The notes: generated by a model from the sequence alone, not told the origin. A stretch of 64,000 nucleotides of DNA from Ancylobacter dichloromethanicus (GCF_018390645.1 NZ_JAHBGC010000020.1:723467-787466), one strand, 5' to 3'. Positions 48,725 through 56,980 are shown, counted from the stretch's first letter. Numbers and translations: made by a program.

Positions 48725-50839
48725 ATGGCGACCGATAGAGAAGGGCTGCAAGTCGTCCTCGAAGGCCGGATTACCGACCTTGAAAAGAAGATGGCGCGTG
48801 CTGACGGCGTCACGACGCGAACCTACAACAAGATGTCTCAAGGCGCCGCGCGGACGAGCCTCAGCATCAACAAGAGCATGGGGCAGATTGCCGAGCGCAC
48901 GGGCGCTTCATTCGCGGCGTTCGGGCGTTCGGCGGCGGCCGGCATCGCGGCGGCTCTCTCGGTGCAGTCGATCGCGCGCGCGGCGGCAGCATATACCGAC
49001 CTCACCAACAAGCTGAAGGTAACGGGCCTGCAAGGCGATGCGCTCGCCGGCACGTTCCGCGACCTGTTTGAGATCGCCCAGCGCAACGGGACCGCCATAG
49101 AGCCGCTGGTGACGCTCTATTCCCGCCTCTCGCAGGCGCAGGCCGAGCTTGGCGTGTCCGGCGAGGAACTGACGCGATTCACTGAGGGCATCGCGGTCGC
49201 GCTCCGCGCCGGCAGCGCCGACGCGCAGGAGGCATCGGGGGCGCTGCTGCAGTTGGGGCAGGCCCTCGGCGGCAGCGTCGTCAGAGCCGAAGAATTCAAC
49301 TCGCTGTTGGAAGGCACGCCGACTGTCCTTCAGACCGTGGCGACGGGCCTGGAAGAGGCCGGCGGCTCGGTGTCGAAGCTGCGCAACCTTGTCCTTGCCG
49401 GCAAGGTGTCGAGCGAGGCGTTTTTCCGCGCGTTCCTCGCCGGCATGCCGCAACTCGAACAAAAGGCGGCGAAGGCCACCGGCACCGTCTCGCAGGGCAT
49501 GACGCGCGTCAGCAATGCCCTTATCGCGGTGGTGGGCGAGCTGGACAAGACCACGGGCGCCAGCGAGGCGGCGGCGACAAACCTCTCGAACGTCGGCAAG
49601 GCCATCGAGGGGCTTCCCGGCTACATCAACACGGCAGTGGCCGGGCTGAAGACGCTGCGAACCTATCTCTCCGACTTCGGCAACCTGCCGATTTGGCGTC
49701 GGATCGGCGAGGCCATCGGCGTGGACTATTCCGCCGAGGGAATGGCGGGCTACGGAATCACGAAGCCCCAGGCAGCGCAGAGGGCCGGATCGAGCCGCGG
49801 GGGCGGTACCACGATGGCACGGACGGGCGTGAGCACCGTTTCCATCGCCGACGCGCCCGTGACCGGCGACAAGGCCACCAGGGAGCGCTTGAACGACTAT
49901 CAGCGGCTGACGGCGGCAATCGGGGAGCGCAGGGACGCCATCAATGCCGAGACGGCGGCGCAGGCCGGCCTGAACCCTCTGGTGAACGATTACGGTTTCG
50001 CGCTGGAGAAGGCCCGCGCGCAATACGACCTCATGCAGGCGGCGACCGAGGCCGGGCTGAAAATCACGCCGACGCTTCAGGCGCAGATTGACGCGCTGGC
50101 GACCTCCTACGCCGATGCGTCGGTGGCCGCCGGACAACTCGCCGAGGAACAGGGGAAGCTGCAGCAGTCGGCCGCCGAGTTCAACGACCTCGGCCGCGAT
50201 GTGCTCGGCGGGTTCATTAGCGACATGCAGCGGGGCGTGTCGGCGGCGCAGGCGCTGGAGGGCGCGCTGGGGAAGGTTGCCGACAAGCTGCTCGACATGG
50301 CCCTGAACGCCATTTTCCCGAGCACCGGCGGCGCCGGGCTCTTCTCGTCCCTGTTCGGCGGCGCACCGACCGGGCTCGCCTCCGGCGGTCCTGTCCGCGC
50401 CGCCACCGGCGGGCGCATCAGCGGGCCCGGCACCGGCACCTCTGACAGCATTCCGGCGCGGCTTTCCAATGGCGAGTATGTCGTAAACGCCGACGCGACC
50501 CGGAAGAACCGGGCGCTGTTGGACGCCATCAACAACGGTGTCGTGCGGCACCTCGCAGACGGTGGAGCGGTGGTGCCGAGGCTCCCGGACTTCCGCCCGG
50601 CGGTGCAGCACGGTGCCCGCGCGAGCGGTGGCGGGATTGTCGTCCACAACAACGTGCAGACCTTGCCCGGCACAACGGCAGACACGCGCACGAGTATAGG
50701 TGCGGACGGTTCCCTCAACATCATGACGAAGATCCGCCAAATCGCCCGAGAGGAAGCGCTGAACCAGTTGAGCCCCGGAAGCAGGGGCGGGCAAATGCTG
50801 CAACAGCATTGGGGCGTTCGCCGGAGTGACCTGGCATGA
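48725..50839 (+). CDS. Tail tape-measure protein
   Basis: 704 aa. Coiled N-terminus (LQVVLEGRITDLEKKMARAD), then the tape-measure N-terminal domain with ARAAAAYTDLTNKLKVTGLQ, EIAQRNGTAIEPLVTLYSRL and RAEEFNSLLEGTPTVLQTVA, a flexible middle, a helical ruler part, and a Gly/Ala-rich C-terminal region (FSSLFGGAPTGLASGGPVRA, ARLSNGEYVVNADATRKNRA) seen at the end of many tape-measure proteins. This protein sets tail length and passes into the host envelope. It is short, in keeping with a short tail. Its presence without major tail, tube or baseplate genes is odd. ATGA overlap with the next gene. Confidence 0.88.
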   Translation: MATDREGLQVVLEGRITDLEKKMARADGVTTRTYNKMSQGAARTSLSINKSMGQIAERTGASFAAFGRSAAAGIAAALSVQSIARAAAAYTDLTNKLKVTGLQGDALAGTFRDLFEIAQRNGTAIEPLVTLYSRLSQAQAELGVSGEELTRFTEGIAVALRAGSADAQEASGALLQLGQALGGSVVRAEEFNSLLEGTPTVLQTVATGLEEAGGSVSKLRNLVLAGKVSSEAFFRAFLAGMPQLEQKAAKATGTVSQGMTRVSNALIAVVGELDKTTGASEAAATNLSNVGKAIEGLPGYINTAVAGLKTLRTYLSDFGNLPIWRRIGEAIGVDYSAEGMAGYGITKPQAAQRAGSSRGGGTTMARTGVSTVSIADAPVTGDKATRERLNDYQRLTAAIGERRDAINAETAAQAGLNPLVNDYGFALEKARAQYDLMQAATEAGLKITPTLQAQIDALATSYADASVAAGQLAEEQGKLQQSAAEFNDLGRDVLGGFISDMQRGVSAAQALEGALGKVADKLLDMALNAIFPSTGGAGLFSSLFGGAPTGLASGGPVRAATGGRISGPGTGTSDSIPARLSNGEYVVNADATRKNRALLDAINNGVVRHLADGGAVVPRLPDFRPAVQHGARASGGGIVVHNNVQTLPGTTADTRTSIGADGSLNIMTKIRQIAREEALNQLSPGSRGGQMLQQHWGVRRSDLA

Positions 50840-51066
50840 GCGCCGGGACCGACCTCCACGAAATGCTCGCCGACCGGCTGATGGGGCGCGCGGCGAGCAC
50901 CTTGGAGACGATGGGCGTTGGACACGAGGCCATCGCGAGGGCGTGCCTTCTGGTGGCCGTCGCCGCCATGGCGCGTGGCGAGAGCATCGAGGCCGGCCGG
51001 GTGATGCTGGAGAACGTGCTTGCCGGCTACAACGCCAGCATGGGCACGGACGAGGCGCGGCACTAG
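50836..51066 (+). CDS. Small hypothetical protein, 76 aa
   Basis: ATG 50836 overlaps the tape-measure TGA. The protein is almost wholly helical: MSAGTDLHEMLADRLMGRAA, STLETMGVGHEAIARACLLV and AVAAMARGESIEAGRVMLEN. No signal peptide; the segment ACLLVAVAAMA is too short for a confident TM helix. It may be a tail accessory protein. Its stop overlaps the 3' end of the convergent ribbon-helix-helix gene by 4 bp. Confidence 0.6.
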   Translation: MSAGTDLHEMLADRLMGRAASTLETMGVGHEAIARACLLVAVAAMARGESIEAGRVMLENVLAGYNASMGTDEARH

Positions 51067-51251
51067 CGGCCGGCCAGCCATTCCTTGAGGATCATCCGCA
51101 GCGCCTCGGGGCGGCTGGGGATAGGCCGCTGATCGGCCCGCCACGCATCCAGCTTTGCCACGAGATCGGGCTGGAGCCGCACGAGCACCGGTTCGCCGGT
51201 TTGCGAAGGTCGCTTGCGTGATTTCGCGATATCATCAGTTGAATTGCTCAT
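51063..51251 (-). CDS. Ribbon-helix-helix DNA-binding protein
   Basis: 62 aa. KRPSQTGEPVLVRLQPDLVA, KLDAWRADQRPIPSRPEALR and MILKEWLAGR fit the CopG/Arc-type fold: a beta strand (VLVRLQP), helix A (DLVAKLDAWRADQ) and helix B (SRPEALRMILKEWL). It is the only minus-strand gene of the element. It could be a repressor of its own region or an orphan antitoxin; no toxin gene is next to it. Confidence 0.8.
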   Translation of the reverse strand: MSNSTDDIAKSRKRPSQTGEPVLVRLQPDLVAKLDAWRADQRPIPSRPEALRMILKEWLAGR

Positions 51252-51339
51252 GATCGCGTGATATCACGGAAGCGCCGGGCGGGGAAGAGGCGGCAACCTC
51301 AATCCAGCCCTAACCACAAACCGAAATGGAGCTTCGGCC

Positions 51340-51891
51340 ATGGCTAACCTCGCCCATAGCACAGACTGCTGCGCTTCTCCGCGCCCCGCTGAAGGCACAT
51401 CGGCTGAAACCGCAGCTGATCCCGTCCTCGCTGCTGTCCTGGCCTATCGGGAGGAAGAGAGCCGCATCAGTGCCCTTCCGGACCCGGAGATTGACGATGT
51501 GCCAATGCCAGCATGGGAGCGGCTGGAAAAGGGCCAGCGTCTGCCGGCCGCCACGACGCGCGATGGTGCTGTCGAGGCCCTGCGTACGGCTGCTGAATTT
51601 CATAGTCACTCGACAAGTCGTTTCTTCGTGGCGAACCTGATGCAGGCGGCGCTTGGGTTTCTTGATGGCAGGGCAACGCCAGAGGCTCGGATCGACGCCG
51701 CGCTCGCCGAGATCAAGGCGGCACTCGCCGAACTGTACCCCCGCCATTTTCTCACCGGCCACGCGAGCCTGCGGGTGAGCACCGGCGCCGTCGTCGCCGG
51801 CGCCTATCCCGAGGAAGGGTACGAGGCGCGGCTGCACTTCCATGCCGACAACCTCGCGGCGCTTGTCGCAAAGGGAGGCACCCATGTCTGA
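51340..51891 (+). CDS. Hypothetical protein, 183 aa
   Basis: Starts MANLAHSTDCCASPRPAEGT; the central part PDPEIDDVPMPAWERLEKGQ and the helices RDGAVEALRTAAEFHSHSTS and ARIDAALAEIKAALAELYPR are protein-like and soluble. The start region is preceded by only a weak site (GGAGCTTCGGCC). Its stop overlaps the start of the next gene. Cargo genes at the right end of integrated elements often give host-fitness or defence functions, but no such motif is visible here. Confidence 0.6.
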   Translation: MANLAHSTDCCASPRPAEGTSAETAADPVLAAVLAYREEESRISALPDPEIDDVPMPAWERLEKGQRLPAATTRDGAVEALRTAAEFHSHSTSRFFVANLMQAALGFLDGRATPEARIDAALAEIKAALAELYPRHFLTGHASLRVSTGAVVAGAYPEEGYEARLHFHADNLAALVAKGGTHV

Positions 51892-52156
51892 AGAATGCCC
51901 CGTCTATTTCCCAACGAAAAACACCGGCATGGACGACCTGCACCATTCCCGGAATCTCCTGGTATGCGCGGTGGCAGCCATTTCTGCGATGCAGGATCAT
52001 CACGTGCCTGTCGACCTCGACAGCCTGCGGTACCTACTCGACGACTCCCTTGCCTATCTGGAGGGCGCCGTCCCGTGGGCCGAGCGCCTAGATCGCGAAG
52101 AGACCGACATCGCATATGGTCGCCTCGTTCCTACCCAACAGGCGAAAGGGAAATGA
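51884..52156 (+). CDS. Hypothetical protein, 90 aa
   Basis: ATG 51884 has AGGGAGG seven bases upstream and overlaps the preceding stop by eight bases. The protein starts MSEECPVYFPTKNTGMDDLH and has LLVCAVAAISAMQDHHVPVD followed by LDSLRYLLDDSLAYLEGAVP. It is a small helical soluble protein of unknown role, encoded with the gene before it as a coupled pair. Confidence 0.6.
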   Translation: MSEECPVYFPTKNTGMDDLHHSRNLLVCAVAAISAMQDHHVPVDLDSLRYLLDDSLAYLEGAVPWAERLDREETDIAYGRLVPTQQAKGK

Positions 52157-52293
52157 GCCGGCACGTCCCCGAGATTTGCCAGAGGCCAGCCCGGCGGCCC
52201 TTCCCGCTCTGTCGGCGGCTTCTGGCGATTGGCCTATGCAGAGTCGCCCGTGTCTACGCGAACGTGGCGGGCGCCCTAATGCGGGGTGGATAG
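52153..52293 (+). CDS. Possible small protein, 46 aa
   Basis: ATG 52153 overlaps the preceding TGA (ATGA). It is very basic and Cys-containing: MSRHVPEICQRPARRPFPLC, RRLLAIGLCRVARVYANVAG, ALMRGG. It is supported only by the coupling pattern, and codon composition is weak; it may not be a real gene. Confidence 0.3.
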   Translation: MSRHVPEICQRPARRPFPLCRRLLAIGLCRVARVYANVAGALMRGG

Positions 52294-52380
52294 GCCAGAT
52301 TTCGCCTTGTGGGCGTGCTTGTGGGTGCGTGGACATTGATCAGAAAAACACAAGTAAATACAGTGCGCTAGGGCGTGAAA

Positions 52381-52470
52381 TGGCGGAAGGGGTGGGATTC
52401 GAACCCACGGTGGGCTTGCACCCACGGCGGTTTTCAAGACCGCTGCCTTAAACCACTCGGCCACCCTTCC
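52381..52470 (-). tRNA. tRNA-Ser (anticodon UGA), CCA encoded
   Basis: Minus strand: 5' GGAAGGGTGGCCGAGTGGTT (acceptor plus D-arm), anticodon arm GCGGTCTTGAAAACCGC with loop CTTGAAA giving UGA, a long variable arm GTGGGTGCAAGCCCAC typical of class II tRNA-Ser, T-arm GTGGGTTCGAATCCCAC, acceptor CCCTTCC, discriminator G and encoded CCA (52381-52383). It reads UCA serine codons. Its 3' 14 bases are duplicated at 41907-41920, marking it as the integration target; the tRNA remains intact. Confidence 0.97.
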
Positions 52471-52632
52471 GGACGATCGGCCGCGCGCGGGCGGCCGGCC
52501 TTGCCTGTTCGGCGACGGCGGCGCCGGCCATTGCCCCGCACCGCCGTCGGCGGTCTGCTTTAGGGTGTCGGGGACGAGCCCGTCAACCGTCCGCGCAGCG
52601 GCGAGCGGGACCATGGAGGCGGGCGCGCGCCC

Positions 52633-53490
52633 TCATCCGCCCTGGCCGGGGAGAGTGGGCCAGCTTGGCAGGGTCCATCCCGGAACGCTCCAGCCCGGCG
52701 TCGTCCACATCTTCGGCAGCGTGGCTGGCGAGGGGGCCCGGGGTGGCGACGCGGGCGGGGCCGGCGCCCGGACCTGGGGAGCGGGCTTCGCGCCCGGACC
52801 GCGGGGCGCCGGTTCCCTCCCCTGTTCCTTCGCCTGCGCCCTTCCCCGCCAGCCGGCCATCCAGCGGGCGGTTTCCTGCAGGATGAGATTTTCGACCGCC
52901 GGGTGGGTCGGCAGCTGGGCATGGTTGCGAAAGCGCGCGCCGGCGTCCCAGGCGCTGATGTTCTGCGCGCCGCGCACCCGGCTGAAGCCGGGTCCGGCGA
53001 TGTTGATGCAGCGCGGAACGGTGCAGGCCGGCGGCGCCGGCGCGGCGTCGATGGTGATCACCAGCGGCGGCTTATATCCCGCCCGCGCCAGCTCGGTGGC
53101 ATAGCGCAGCGCCGTCTCGCCGCCCATTGAGTGGCCGATGATCACGTCCGGCACGAGGCCCTTGGTCTTCAGCATCAGATGCGAATCGGTGCGGGTGCGG
53201 AAGCCCTGCCGGGCCAGCGGCCGGGTCAGTGCCGACACGCCGATATAGTCGCTCTCGACATAGACCCCGAGCCCGTCGAGCAGCAGGACGAGCGGCGGCT
53301 GCACCGGGGTGGACGGCGCCTCCTGCGCGGCTTCGACAGGGGGCGGCGGCGGGGTCGGGACGACCGCCGGGCCGGCCTGCGCAGGCGGCGGAGACATCAG
53401 CGTCACGAGGCCAGCCATGAGCCCGGCCAGGGCGAAAGACACAGGATTCAATGCGGTTGCTCGACGTGAAGAAGGCGCTCTCCCCGCCAA
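52633..53490 (-). CDS. Exported alpha/beta-hydrolase-like protein with lipase motif
   Basis: 285 aa if started at TTG 53490; the start is uncertain because no Shine-Dalgarno is clear. A signal peptide (NPVSFALAGLMAGLVTLMSP, cleaved near AQAG) is followed by a Pro-rich stretch, LVLLLDGLGVYVESDYIGVS, DSHLMLKTKG, and the nucleophile elbow VIIGHSMGGETALRYATEL (GxSxG). The catalytic Asp could be in VITIDAAPAPP and a His in FRNHAQLPTHPAVENLI, as in small lipases and polyhydroxyalkanoate depolymerase relatives. The C-terminal 70 residues are low-complexity (Pro/Ala/Arg, then repeated GW-PGW-PSW units). Substrate unknown. Confidence 0.78.
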   Translation of the reverse strand: MAGRAPSSRRATALNPVSFALAGLMAGLVTLMSPPPAQAGPAVVPTPPPPPVEAAQEAPSTPVQPPLVLLLDGLGVYVESDYIGVSALTRPLARQGFRTRTDSHLMLKTKGLVPDVIIGHSMGGETALRYATELARAGYKPPLVITIDAAPAPPACTVPRCINIAGPGFSRVRGAQNISAWDAGARFRNHAQLPTHPAVENLILQETARWMAGWRGRAQAKEQGREPAPRGPGAKPAPQVRAPAPPASPPRAPSPATLPKMWTTPGWSVPGWTLPSWPTLPGQGG

Positions 53491-53607
53491 ACGCTTAGCG
53501 CAACCGCGCGCTCTCCGCCATCGGCTTTGGAACGGACGGGACGAGCGGGGAGCGCAAGGGCACCCCCGCCCGGTCGGATTCGAGGCGTCGGCCTTGGCAA
53601 CGGGCGC

Positions 53608-53883
53608 TCAGGCGGCCCGGCTCCAGTGGTGCGCGTCGTTACGCAGGTGGCAGGCGTCGGTCCAGGTGGCGAACGCCACCCAGGCATCGTTCTTCTGCTG
53701 CGGCAGGCGGGCGGACTCCATCTGGGTCAGCAGCATCTCGGCGAAACGGCCGAGTCGGTCGTTGCGCAGCGAGCGGATGAGGCCGATGGCGCCGTCGAGC
53801 GAGTCGATGGCGATATCCTCCTGGCCGATCAGCACGTGCAGCGGTTCGGGTCGAAAGGCGGGTCCTTCAACGATGTTGGTCAT
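53608..53883 (-). CDS. DUF982-like small protein
   Basis: 91 aa from ATG 53883, which has a strong GGGAGG six bases upstream. FRPEPLHVLIGQEDIAIDSL, DGAIGLIRSLRNDRLGRFAE and KNDAWVAFATWTDACHL follow the DUF982 pattern (aromatic-rich strand, helix with conserved W, then an A-x-x-A-F helix), a family largely restricted to Hyphomicrobiales. Function of the family is unknown; several members are stress- or symbiosis-related by expression in other species. Stands alone, reading away from 53.9-54.4 kb. Confidence 0.65.
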   Translation of the reverse strand: MTNIVEGPAFRPEPLHVLIGQEDIAIDSLDGAIGLIRSLRNDRLGRFAEMLLTQMESARLPQQKNDAWVAFATWTDACHLRNDAHHWSRAA

Positions 53884-54444
53884 GTGGAACCTCCCTGTCT
53901 CGGCGTTGGATGCCCGTTTCGGGCTTGGCCGCGTCCTCTGCGGGCGAGAGATCATAGGCTGCTGAATTTGGCACCGGAATGACGCAGTCAAGAAGTATCT
54001 GGGCACGTTTTCGGGCGCACAGGGCGATTTTGGGCCGCTCGGGGCGACAAATCTCCGTGAAGTCTTGATGTCCACCATGAAGAATACGGAACATCGTACA
54101 TGGAATGTGGCATCCCAGACGGCGGTTCCAGTCTTGGCGGGCGCCTGCGGAAAGATCCGATGCTTAGAACGGGCGCCGTAACGTGCTTTTTCCCCTGGGT
54201 CATGCGCAACAACCTCGATTGCGGCGCCGCTCTTCGTCTCACCGCGCGGACCGGGTATCTATTGTTTTCGCGCGAAGAGATATAGTACATAATATACTAT
54301 GAACTGATCGAATATTTCGCACATGCGAATATTTGAAATTGCTATTGCTGCCCTGCAGCGTCTAATACCTCTTGCGCTGCCATCATTACATCATGCTACG
54401 GTAGCACCGGACGGCAGAAGACCGTCCATGAGGAGGAAACGCCA
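53884..54444. promoter_or_regulatory. 561-bp intergenic region with AT-rich dyads
   Basis: No convincing gene. 54280-54340 is strikingly AT-rich for this genome and holds ATAGTA-N7-TACTAT (54282-54300) and TTCGCA-CA-TGCGAA (54316-54329) flanked by AATATT on both sides. These are probably binding sites or promoter elements for the exported protein gene at 54445, about 115 bp downstream. Confidence 0.45.
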
Positions 54445-55014
54445 ATGAACATTCACAGCAGGCTCGTCGCATTCGCTGCGGCGGCGAGCATTCTCGGTGC
54501 CGTGCCGGCCTTCGCCCAGGAAGAGCCCGCGCATGTGAAGCCGGCGACGGCCTATGTGCAGCAGAATCTGCAGCCCTGGCTCAGCGACCCGGTGGTCATT
54601 GCCGCCGTTGTCGAGGCCAACAAGAAGCACAAGCGGCTGATGCAGGAAGACATCATCGCGCTGGACAAGGCCTGGGTTGCCAAGGACCCGGCGGTGGTTG
54701 ATCCCGTCCGCAAGAACGAGCTGTCGGAATTCCTGATCCAGAAGCGGGATGCCTCCGGCGGCGTGGTCACCGAAGTCTTCGTGATGGACAATCGGGGCCT
54801 CAATGTCGGCCAGACCGACGGTACCTCGGACCTGTGGCAGGGCGACGAGGCGAAGTGGCAGAAGACCTACGGCGTCGGCCCGGGCGCCATCTTCGTCGAC
54901 AAGGTCGAGGAAGACGGGGGCAAGAAGATCGCCCAGGTCAGCGCCGTCATTGTCGACAAGGACGTGGCCATCGGCGCCGTCACTTTCGGCATCGACGTCG
55001 ACAAGCTGAAGTAA
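54445..55014 (+). CDS. Exported PDC/Cache-like protein, 189 aa
   Basis: ATG 54445 has a strong AGGAGG site. Signal peptide MNIHSRLVAFAAAASILGAV, cleaved after AFA before QEEPAH. The mature protein has a long helix (ATAYVQQNLQPWLSDPVVIA, AAVVEANKKHKRLMQEDIIA, LDKAWVAKD) and a beta part (GVVTEVFVMDNRGLNVGQTD, then GAIFVDKVEEDGGKKIAQVS and IGAVTFGIDVDKLK). Helix followed by a sheet with VFVMDNRGLNVG reads like the ligand-binding PDC/Cache fold of sensors, but as a free periplasmic protein. It probably binds a small molecule; partner unknown. A good rho-independent terminator follows. Confidence 0.85.
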   Translation: MNIHSRLVAFAAAASILGAVPAFAQEEPAHVKPATAYVQQNLQPWLSDPVVIAAVVEANKKHKRLMQEDIIALDKAWVAKDPAVVDPVRKNELSEFLIQKRDASGGVVTEVFVMDNRGLNVGQTDGTSDLWQGDEAKWQKTYGVGPGAIFVDKVEEDGGKKIAQVSAVIVDKDVAIGAVTFGIDVDKLK

Positions 55015-55061
55015 GCCCTGAATCAGGCCCTGTCCCGGCCGTGTCTCTCCGGGATATTGGC

Positions 55062-55087
55062 GGGCGGCGCGAGCCGCCCCTTTTTTT
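55062..55087 (+). terminator. Rho-independent terminator
   Basis: GGGCGGC (55062-55068), loop GCGA, GCCGCCC (55073-55079), C, then seven T (55081-55087). It is the best terminator in the window and ends transcription of the exported PDC-like gene. Confidence 0.92.
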
Positions 55088-55178
55088 GTCCGCCGCGGTG
55101 CCGACGCCGCCGCGCCGCATCGACCTCGGCGACGGCTTGGGCTAAGTCTGCTGCGCCGGGCCAATGAAGGAGTGCGCC

Positions 55179-55508
55179 ATGTTTCTCGCGATGAATCGCT
55201 TCAAGGTGAAGCTCGGGTCGGAGGCCGATTTCGAAACCGTCTGGCGCGAGCGCGACAGCCATCTCCGCACCGTTCCCGGCTTCAAGTCGTTTCATCTGCT
55301 GCGCGGCCCCACCAAGGACGACCACACGCTGTACGCCTCGCATTCGCAATGGGCGTCGCGGGCGGATTTCGAGGCCTGGACGCGCTCGGAGGCGTTCCGC
55401 AAGGCGCATGGCAGCACCGGCGCCAACAAGCCGCTCTATCTCGGCCACCCCGAAGTCGAGCTGTTCGAGAGCGTCCTGCATCAGGCAATGGACGGCGAGG
55501 CCGCCTGA
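55179..55508 (+). CDS. Antibiotic-biosynthesis-monooxygenase (ABM) family protein, IsdG/HmoB-like
   Basis: 109 aa from ATG 55179, with AAGGAG eight bases upstream; ATG 55164 is in frame but lies before the Shine-Dalgarno. The ferredoxin-like dimeric alpha/beta barrel fold is evident: MFLAMNRFKVKLGSEADFET, WRERDSHLRTVPGFKSFHLL, YASHSQWASRADFEAWTRSE, AFRKAHG. The RDSHLRTVPGFKSFHLLRG and HSQW-x-x-x-x-DFEAWTRS pattern is that of heme-degrading monooxygenase relatives, and the conserved His (FRKAH) could ligate heme. It may release iron from heme or oxidise another aromatic molecule; precise role inferred. Confidence 0.85.
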   Translation: MFLAMNRFKVKLGSEADFETVWRERDSHLRTVPGFKSFHLLRGPTKDDHTLYASHSQWASRADFEAWTRSEAFRKAHGSTGANKPLYLGHPEVELFESVLHQAMDGEAA

Positions 55509-55621
55509 GCGCGGGCTCACAAGCGGGCGAGGCGCGGCAGCTCCGCGCCCGGCGCAGTTGACGGACGGGGCGGCGTGCCGTAACCGCTCGCGATCCTGAA
55601 ATGCCGGGTGCCCTTCCGATC

Positions 55622-56980
55622 ATGGCCGACATCGCGTCCTCCGACGCCTTCTCCTCCGCGCGCGCCGACGCGCCGCGCATCTCCTTCGTGTCGCTCGGGT
55701 GCCCCAAGGCGCTGGTCGACAGCGAGCGGATCATCACCAGCCTGCGCTCGGAAGGCTATGAGCTGTCGCGCCACCACGAAGGCGCCGACCTCGTCATCGT
55801 CAACACCTGCGGCTTCCTCGACAGCGCCAAGGCCGAGAGCCTCGCCGCCATCGGCGACGCGCTGAAGGAAAATGGCCGGGTCATCGTCACCGGCTGCATG
55901 GGCGCCGAGCCCGAGCAGATTCGCGACGTGCATCCCGGCGTGCTCGCCGTCACCGGGCCGCAGCAATATGAGAGCGTGCTGGCCGCCGTGCATCAGGCGG
56001 TGCCGCCGCAGCACGACCCGTTTCTCGATCTGGTACCGGCCCAGGGCATCAAGCTCACCCCGCGCCACTATGCGTACCTAAAGATTTCAGAGGGTTGCAA
56101 CAATCGTTGCACCTTCTGCATCATCCCTAAGCTGCGCGGCGACCTGGTCAGCCGGCCGGCGGCGGAGGTGTTGCGCGAGGCCGAGCGGCTGGTCGCGGCC
56201 GGGGTGAAGGAACTGCTCGTCATCTCGCAGGACACCTCGGCCTATGGCGTCGACCTGAAATACGCGCCGAGCCGGTGGAAGGACCGCGAGGTGCGCACCC
56301 GCTTCTTCGATCTCGCCCGCGAACTCGGCGGCCTCGGGGCGTGGGTGCGCATGCACTATGTCTACCCCTACCCCCATGTCGACGAGGTGATCGGGCTGAT
56401 GTCGGAAGGGGTGATCCTTCCCTATCTCGACATCCCCTTCCAGCACGCCTCGCCGAGCGTGCTGAAGCGCATGAAGCGCCCGGCGGCGCAGGAGAAGACG
56501 CTGGCGCGCATCCAGGCCTGGCGTGCCATCTGCCCGGAGCTGACCCTGCGCTCCACCTTCATCGTCGGCTTTCCCGGCGAGACCGACGCCGAGTTCGAGG
56601 AACTGCTCGCCTTCCTCGAAGAAGCCGGGCTCGACCGCGTCGGCTGCTTCAAATACGAGCCGGTCGCCGGCGCGCCCGCCAATGATCTCGGTGCGGCGGT
56701 TGCCGACGAGGTCAAGGACGAGCGCTGGAAGCGCTTCATGGAAGTGCAGCAGCGGGTCAGCGCCCGGCGCCTCAAGCACAAGGTCGGCACCCGCCAGCAG
56801 GTGATCATCGACAGTGTCGGGCCGACGGTGGCGGTCGGGCGCTCGAAGGCGGACGCGCCGGAGATCGACGGCGTCGTCCATGTCGCGGCGCGGCGTCCGC
56901 TGCGCGTCGGCGAGATCGTCACGGTGAAGATCGAGCGCGCCGACGCCTACGACCTGCACGGCACGGCGGTCGGCTACTGA
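55622..56980 (+). CDS. rimO: Ribosomal protein S12 methylthiotransferase RimO
   Basis: 452 aa from ATG 55622; in-frame ATG 55601 is an alternative and neither site is strong. The N-terminal UPF0004 domain carries three cluster cysteines (in [20 protein letters not shown] and VTGCMGAE, about C27, C63, C92). The radical-SAM domain has [20 protein letters not shown] (C159, C163, C166), and the C-terminal TRAM domain ends [18 protein letters not shown]. RimO adds a methylthio group to an aspartate of ribosomal protein S12. The whole length and the [12 protein letters not shown] beginning identify it as RimO rather than MiaB. Confidence 0.95.
   Translation: MADIASSDAFSSARADAPRISFVSLGCPKALVDSERIITSLRSEGYELSRHHEGADLVIVNTCGFLDSAKAESLAAIGDALKENGRVIVTGCMGAEPEQIRDVHPGVLAVTGPQQYESVLAAVHQAVPPQHDPFLDLVPAQGIKLTPRHYAYLKISEGCNNRCTFCIIPKLRGDLVSRPAAEVLREAERLVAAGVKELLVISQDTSAYGVDLKYAPSRWKDREVRTRFFDLARELGGLGAWVRMHYVYPYPHVDEVIGLMSEGVILPYLDIPFQHASPSVLKRMKRPAAQEKTLARIQAWRAICPELTLRSTFIVGFPGETDAEFEELLAFLEEAGLDRVGCFKYEPVAGAPANDLGAAVADEVKDERWKRFMEVQQRVSARRLKHKVGTRQQVIIDSVGPTVAVGRSKADAPEIDGVVHVAARRPLRVGEIVTVKIERADAYDLHGTAVGY

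Larger units (their letters stand above)
41907..52394. mobile_element. 10.5-kb integrated phage-like element (prophage remnant or capsid-encoding satellite) at tRNA-Ser
   Basis: A 14-bp direct repeat, TGGCGGAAGGGGTG, lies at 41907-41920 and 52381-52394. The right copy is the CCA end and acceptor stem of tRNA-Ser. The left copy is 168 bp before a P4-type integrase. All genes but one are on the plus strand: integrase, unknown, AlpA-like, a coupled early operon with an HTH protein, then capsid, protease, gp10-like, tape measure, small genes. Terminase, portal, major tail, holin and lysin genes were not found. Full inheritance as one unit is strongly supported by the repeat and the orientation; whether it is still mobile is unknown. 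Confidence 0.85.

Noticed and set aside
41907..52394. Chance match for the 14-bp direct repeat
   Set aside because: A 14-bp identity at both a tRNA 3' end and the immediate upstream side of an integrase, enclosing only phage-type genes, is very unlikely to be accidental.
54100..54285. Plus-strand ORF of 61 codons in the 561-bp intergenic region
   Set aside because: No Shine-Dalgarno, composition unlike a protein, and it overlaps the putative control region.
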